From Bacteroidota bacterium (GTDB taxonomy: Bacteria; Bacteroidota; Bacteroidia; Sphingobacteriales; Sphingobacteriaceae), in the NCBI GenBank assembly GCA_026224775.1, contig JAMFRP010000040.1:44832-108831 (forward strand): DNA of 64,000 nt, in the 5' to 3' direction. Positions 63,003 through 64,000 of this stretch are shown here, piece by piece (positions within the stretch are counted from its first letter, which is position 1; each line of letters starts with the position of its first letter). A program made the position numbers and the translations under genes. Under the pieces are notes generated by a model. That model saw only the letters and a program-made list of their open reading frames with translations, had not been told where the DNA came from and searched no databases.

Positions 63003-64000
63003 ATGATTTCTGTTGGGCAGCAAGTTATTCGCCGTTGGTACAAGCAAAAAAACTGGGAGCAATTCGCATTTCAGAGCGAGATGGAAGCAGCTTATTTGAG
63101 CGGATTCTCGGGCCTGTTAAATGCTCCAACCGGCAGTGGTAAAACATTCGCTTTATTTTTGCCTTTTTTAGCAGATTACATCAACAAATATCCGGATAGT
63201 TATACGAAAAATAAAAACAATGGTTTGCTAATGCTGTGGATAACACCATTGCGGGCACTAACCAATGATATAAAAAAAGCAATGCAGGAAGTTTGCGATG
63301 AAATTGGCATCCCCTGGAAAATAGCTACCCGCACCGGCGATACCCCCGCCGCCGAAAAAGCAGCCCTAAAGAAGAAGCTCCCTGAGGTACTTTTAACAAC
63401 TCCCGAAAGCCTGCACTTAATGCTCGCCCAAAAAGAATACCCTAAAATATTCAGCGGCCTGCAAGTGGTGGTAATTGACGAGTGGCACGAGTTATTAGGT
63501 ACCAAAAGAGGTGTGCAGGTGGAGTTGGGGTTATCGAGGTTGAAAGTCTTGAGTCTTAAGTCAGAAGTCAACAGTCCTATTAACGACTATGGGCTATCGA
63601 CTATGAACTATCGGCTAAGAATCTGGGGTATCTCCGCAACCATCGGCAATCTGGAGCAAGCCGCGGAAGTTTTGTTGGGTAATGATTTTCCGGCGGATAG
63701 GGTAACCATGGTTCGTGCCAATTTGGAAAAGAAACTGCTTATCAAATCCATCATTCCTGAAAATATTGAAAGCTACTCGTGGTCGGGTCACATCGGGATA
63801 AAGTTATTGCCGCAGGTGATGGAGATCGTCGCCAAAAGCAAAACAACCTTAATATTTACCAATACCCGTTCGCAATCGGAGATTTGGTATCATGCTATTT
63901 TAGATAATTACCCAGAGTATGCTGGTGTTATGGCTATGCACCACGGGTCATTAGATAATGAGCTACGTAATTGGGTAGAAGCTGCCTTACATGCCGAAGC
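63003..64000 (+). CDS. Ligase-associated DEXH-box DNA helicase (partial, 3' end outside window)
   Basis: The ATG at 63003 opens a frame that runs to the end of the window (332 residues seen of about 800). Walker A is NAPTGSGKTFA (about residues 38-48), the DEXH box reads IDEWHEL (about 159-165), and the SAT motif is GISATIGN. This is the Lhr-like superfamily 2 helicase that, in many bacteria, is encoded with an ATP-dependent DNA ligase and a metallo-beta-lactamase exonuclease for DNA repair; those genes may follow outside the window. Between residues about 181 and 204 there is an in-frame insertion of heptad repeat DNA (63545-63612). The start codon is the first ATG of the conserved N-terminus. 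Confidence 0.9.
   Translation, partial: MISVGQQVIRRWYKQKNWEQFAFQSEMEAAYLSGFSGLLNAPTGSGKTFALFLPFLADYINKYPDSYTKNKNNGLLMLWITPLRALTNDIKKAMQEVCDEIGIPWKIATRTGDTPAAEKAALKKKLPEVLLTTPESLHLMLAQKEYPKIFSGLQVVVIDEWHELLGTKRGVQVELGLSRLKVLSLKSEVNSPINDYGLSTMNYRLRIWGISATIGNLEQAAEVLLGNDFPADRVTMVRANLEKKLLIKSIIPENIESYSWSGHIGIKLLPQVMEIVAKSKTTLIFTNTRSQSEIWYHAILDNYPEYAGVMAMHHGSLDNELRNWVEAALHAE
63545..63612 (+). repeat. Heptad-repeat insertion inside the helicase coding sequence
   Basis: Five AGTCnnn heptads (63545-63579: AGTCTTG, AGTCTTA, AGTCAGA, AGTCAAC, AGTCCTA) are followed by four of type rrCTATs (63585-63612: GACTATG, GGCTATC, GACTATG, AACTATC). The base pattern is unlike the codon use around it. The frame stays open. 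Confidence 0.75.

Noticed and set aside
63200..63571. 123-codon minus-strand frame at the window end
   Set aside because: Antisense to the helicase with its Walker A and DEXH motifs in frame on the plus strand.
63545..63612. CRISPR-like array in the helicase gene
   Set aside because: Units are 7 nt with no spacers, and no cas genes are near.

Overview
The window reads as the chromosome of a Bacteroidota bacterium, most like the soil and plant-associated Sphingobacteriaceae (Mucilaginibacter or Pedobacter type). The basis is low-to-moderate GC, a SusC/SusD pair, many secreted glycoside hydrolases with Bacteroidota-style signal peptides, TAnnTTTG-type -7 promoter boxes and few Shine-Dalgarno sites. 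The genus is inferred from gene content only. No rRNA, tRNA, CRISPR array, insertion sequence or phage gene was recognised.

Region by region. 1-5.7 kb: a divergent pair, a truncated DUF5695 protein and a multidomain GH43 enzyme. 6-14 kb: peptide use, with an S9B prolyl peptidase, an M24B Xaa-Pro aminopeptidase, an APC amino acid permease and a DUF885 peptidase. 14-27.4 kb: an AraC regulator, then a leftward SusC-SusD plus four-enzyme operon encoding a complete trans-4-hydroxyproline to 2-oxoglutarate pathway, with a divergent GH127 beta-L-arabinofuranosidase beside it. 27.4-34 kb: sulfatase, MFS transporter and a DUF6067 glycosidase-like protein, followed by a decayed sialidase. 34.5-43.7 kb: a second glycan locus with a GntR/FCD regulator, an SGNH-GH20 fusion, a second GH20, a GH35 and a LacI regulator, with repeated operator-like palindromes. 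43.7-52.6 kb: a beta-helix protein, a frameshifted pyruvate oxidase gene, OsmC, pirin, urea transporter, HD protein, AraC, LysR and DUF1810. 52.6-64 kb: GH92 mannosidase, AnmK, a DUF5009 membrane acyltransferase-like protein, M16 peptidase, a serine hydrolase, a small lipoprotein and the start of a ligase-associated DEXH helicase.

The most interesting reading is that 6-27 kb may act together as a locus for hydroxyproline-rich plant glycoproteins (extensins, arabinogalactan proteins) or similar material. GH127 would remove hydroxyproline-linked beta-L-arabinofuranose, SusCD would import peptides, X-Pro-active peptidases would release amino acids, and the operon would carry hydroxyproline to 2-oxoglutarate. 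Each enzyme family is individually well supported. The joint function is inference.

Smaller oddities are a shared 17-nt operator-like palindrome linking the GntR and LacI genes, a long perfect inverted repeat abutting the LacI start codon, two families of palindromic intergenic repeats, and a heptad-repeat insertion carried in frame inside the helicase gene.
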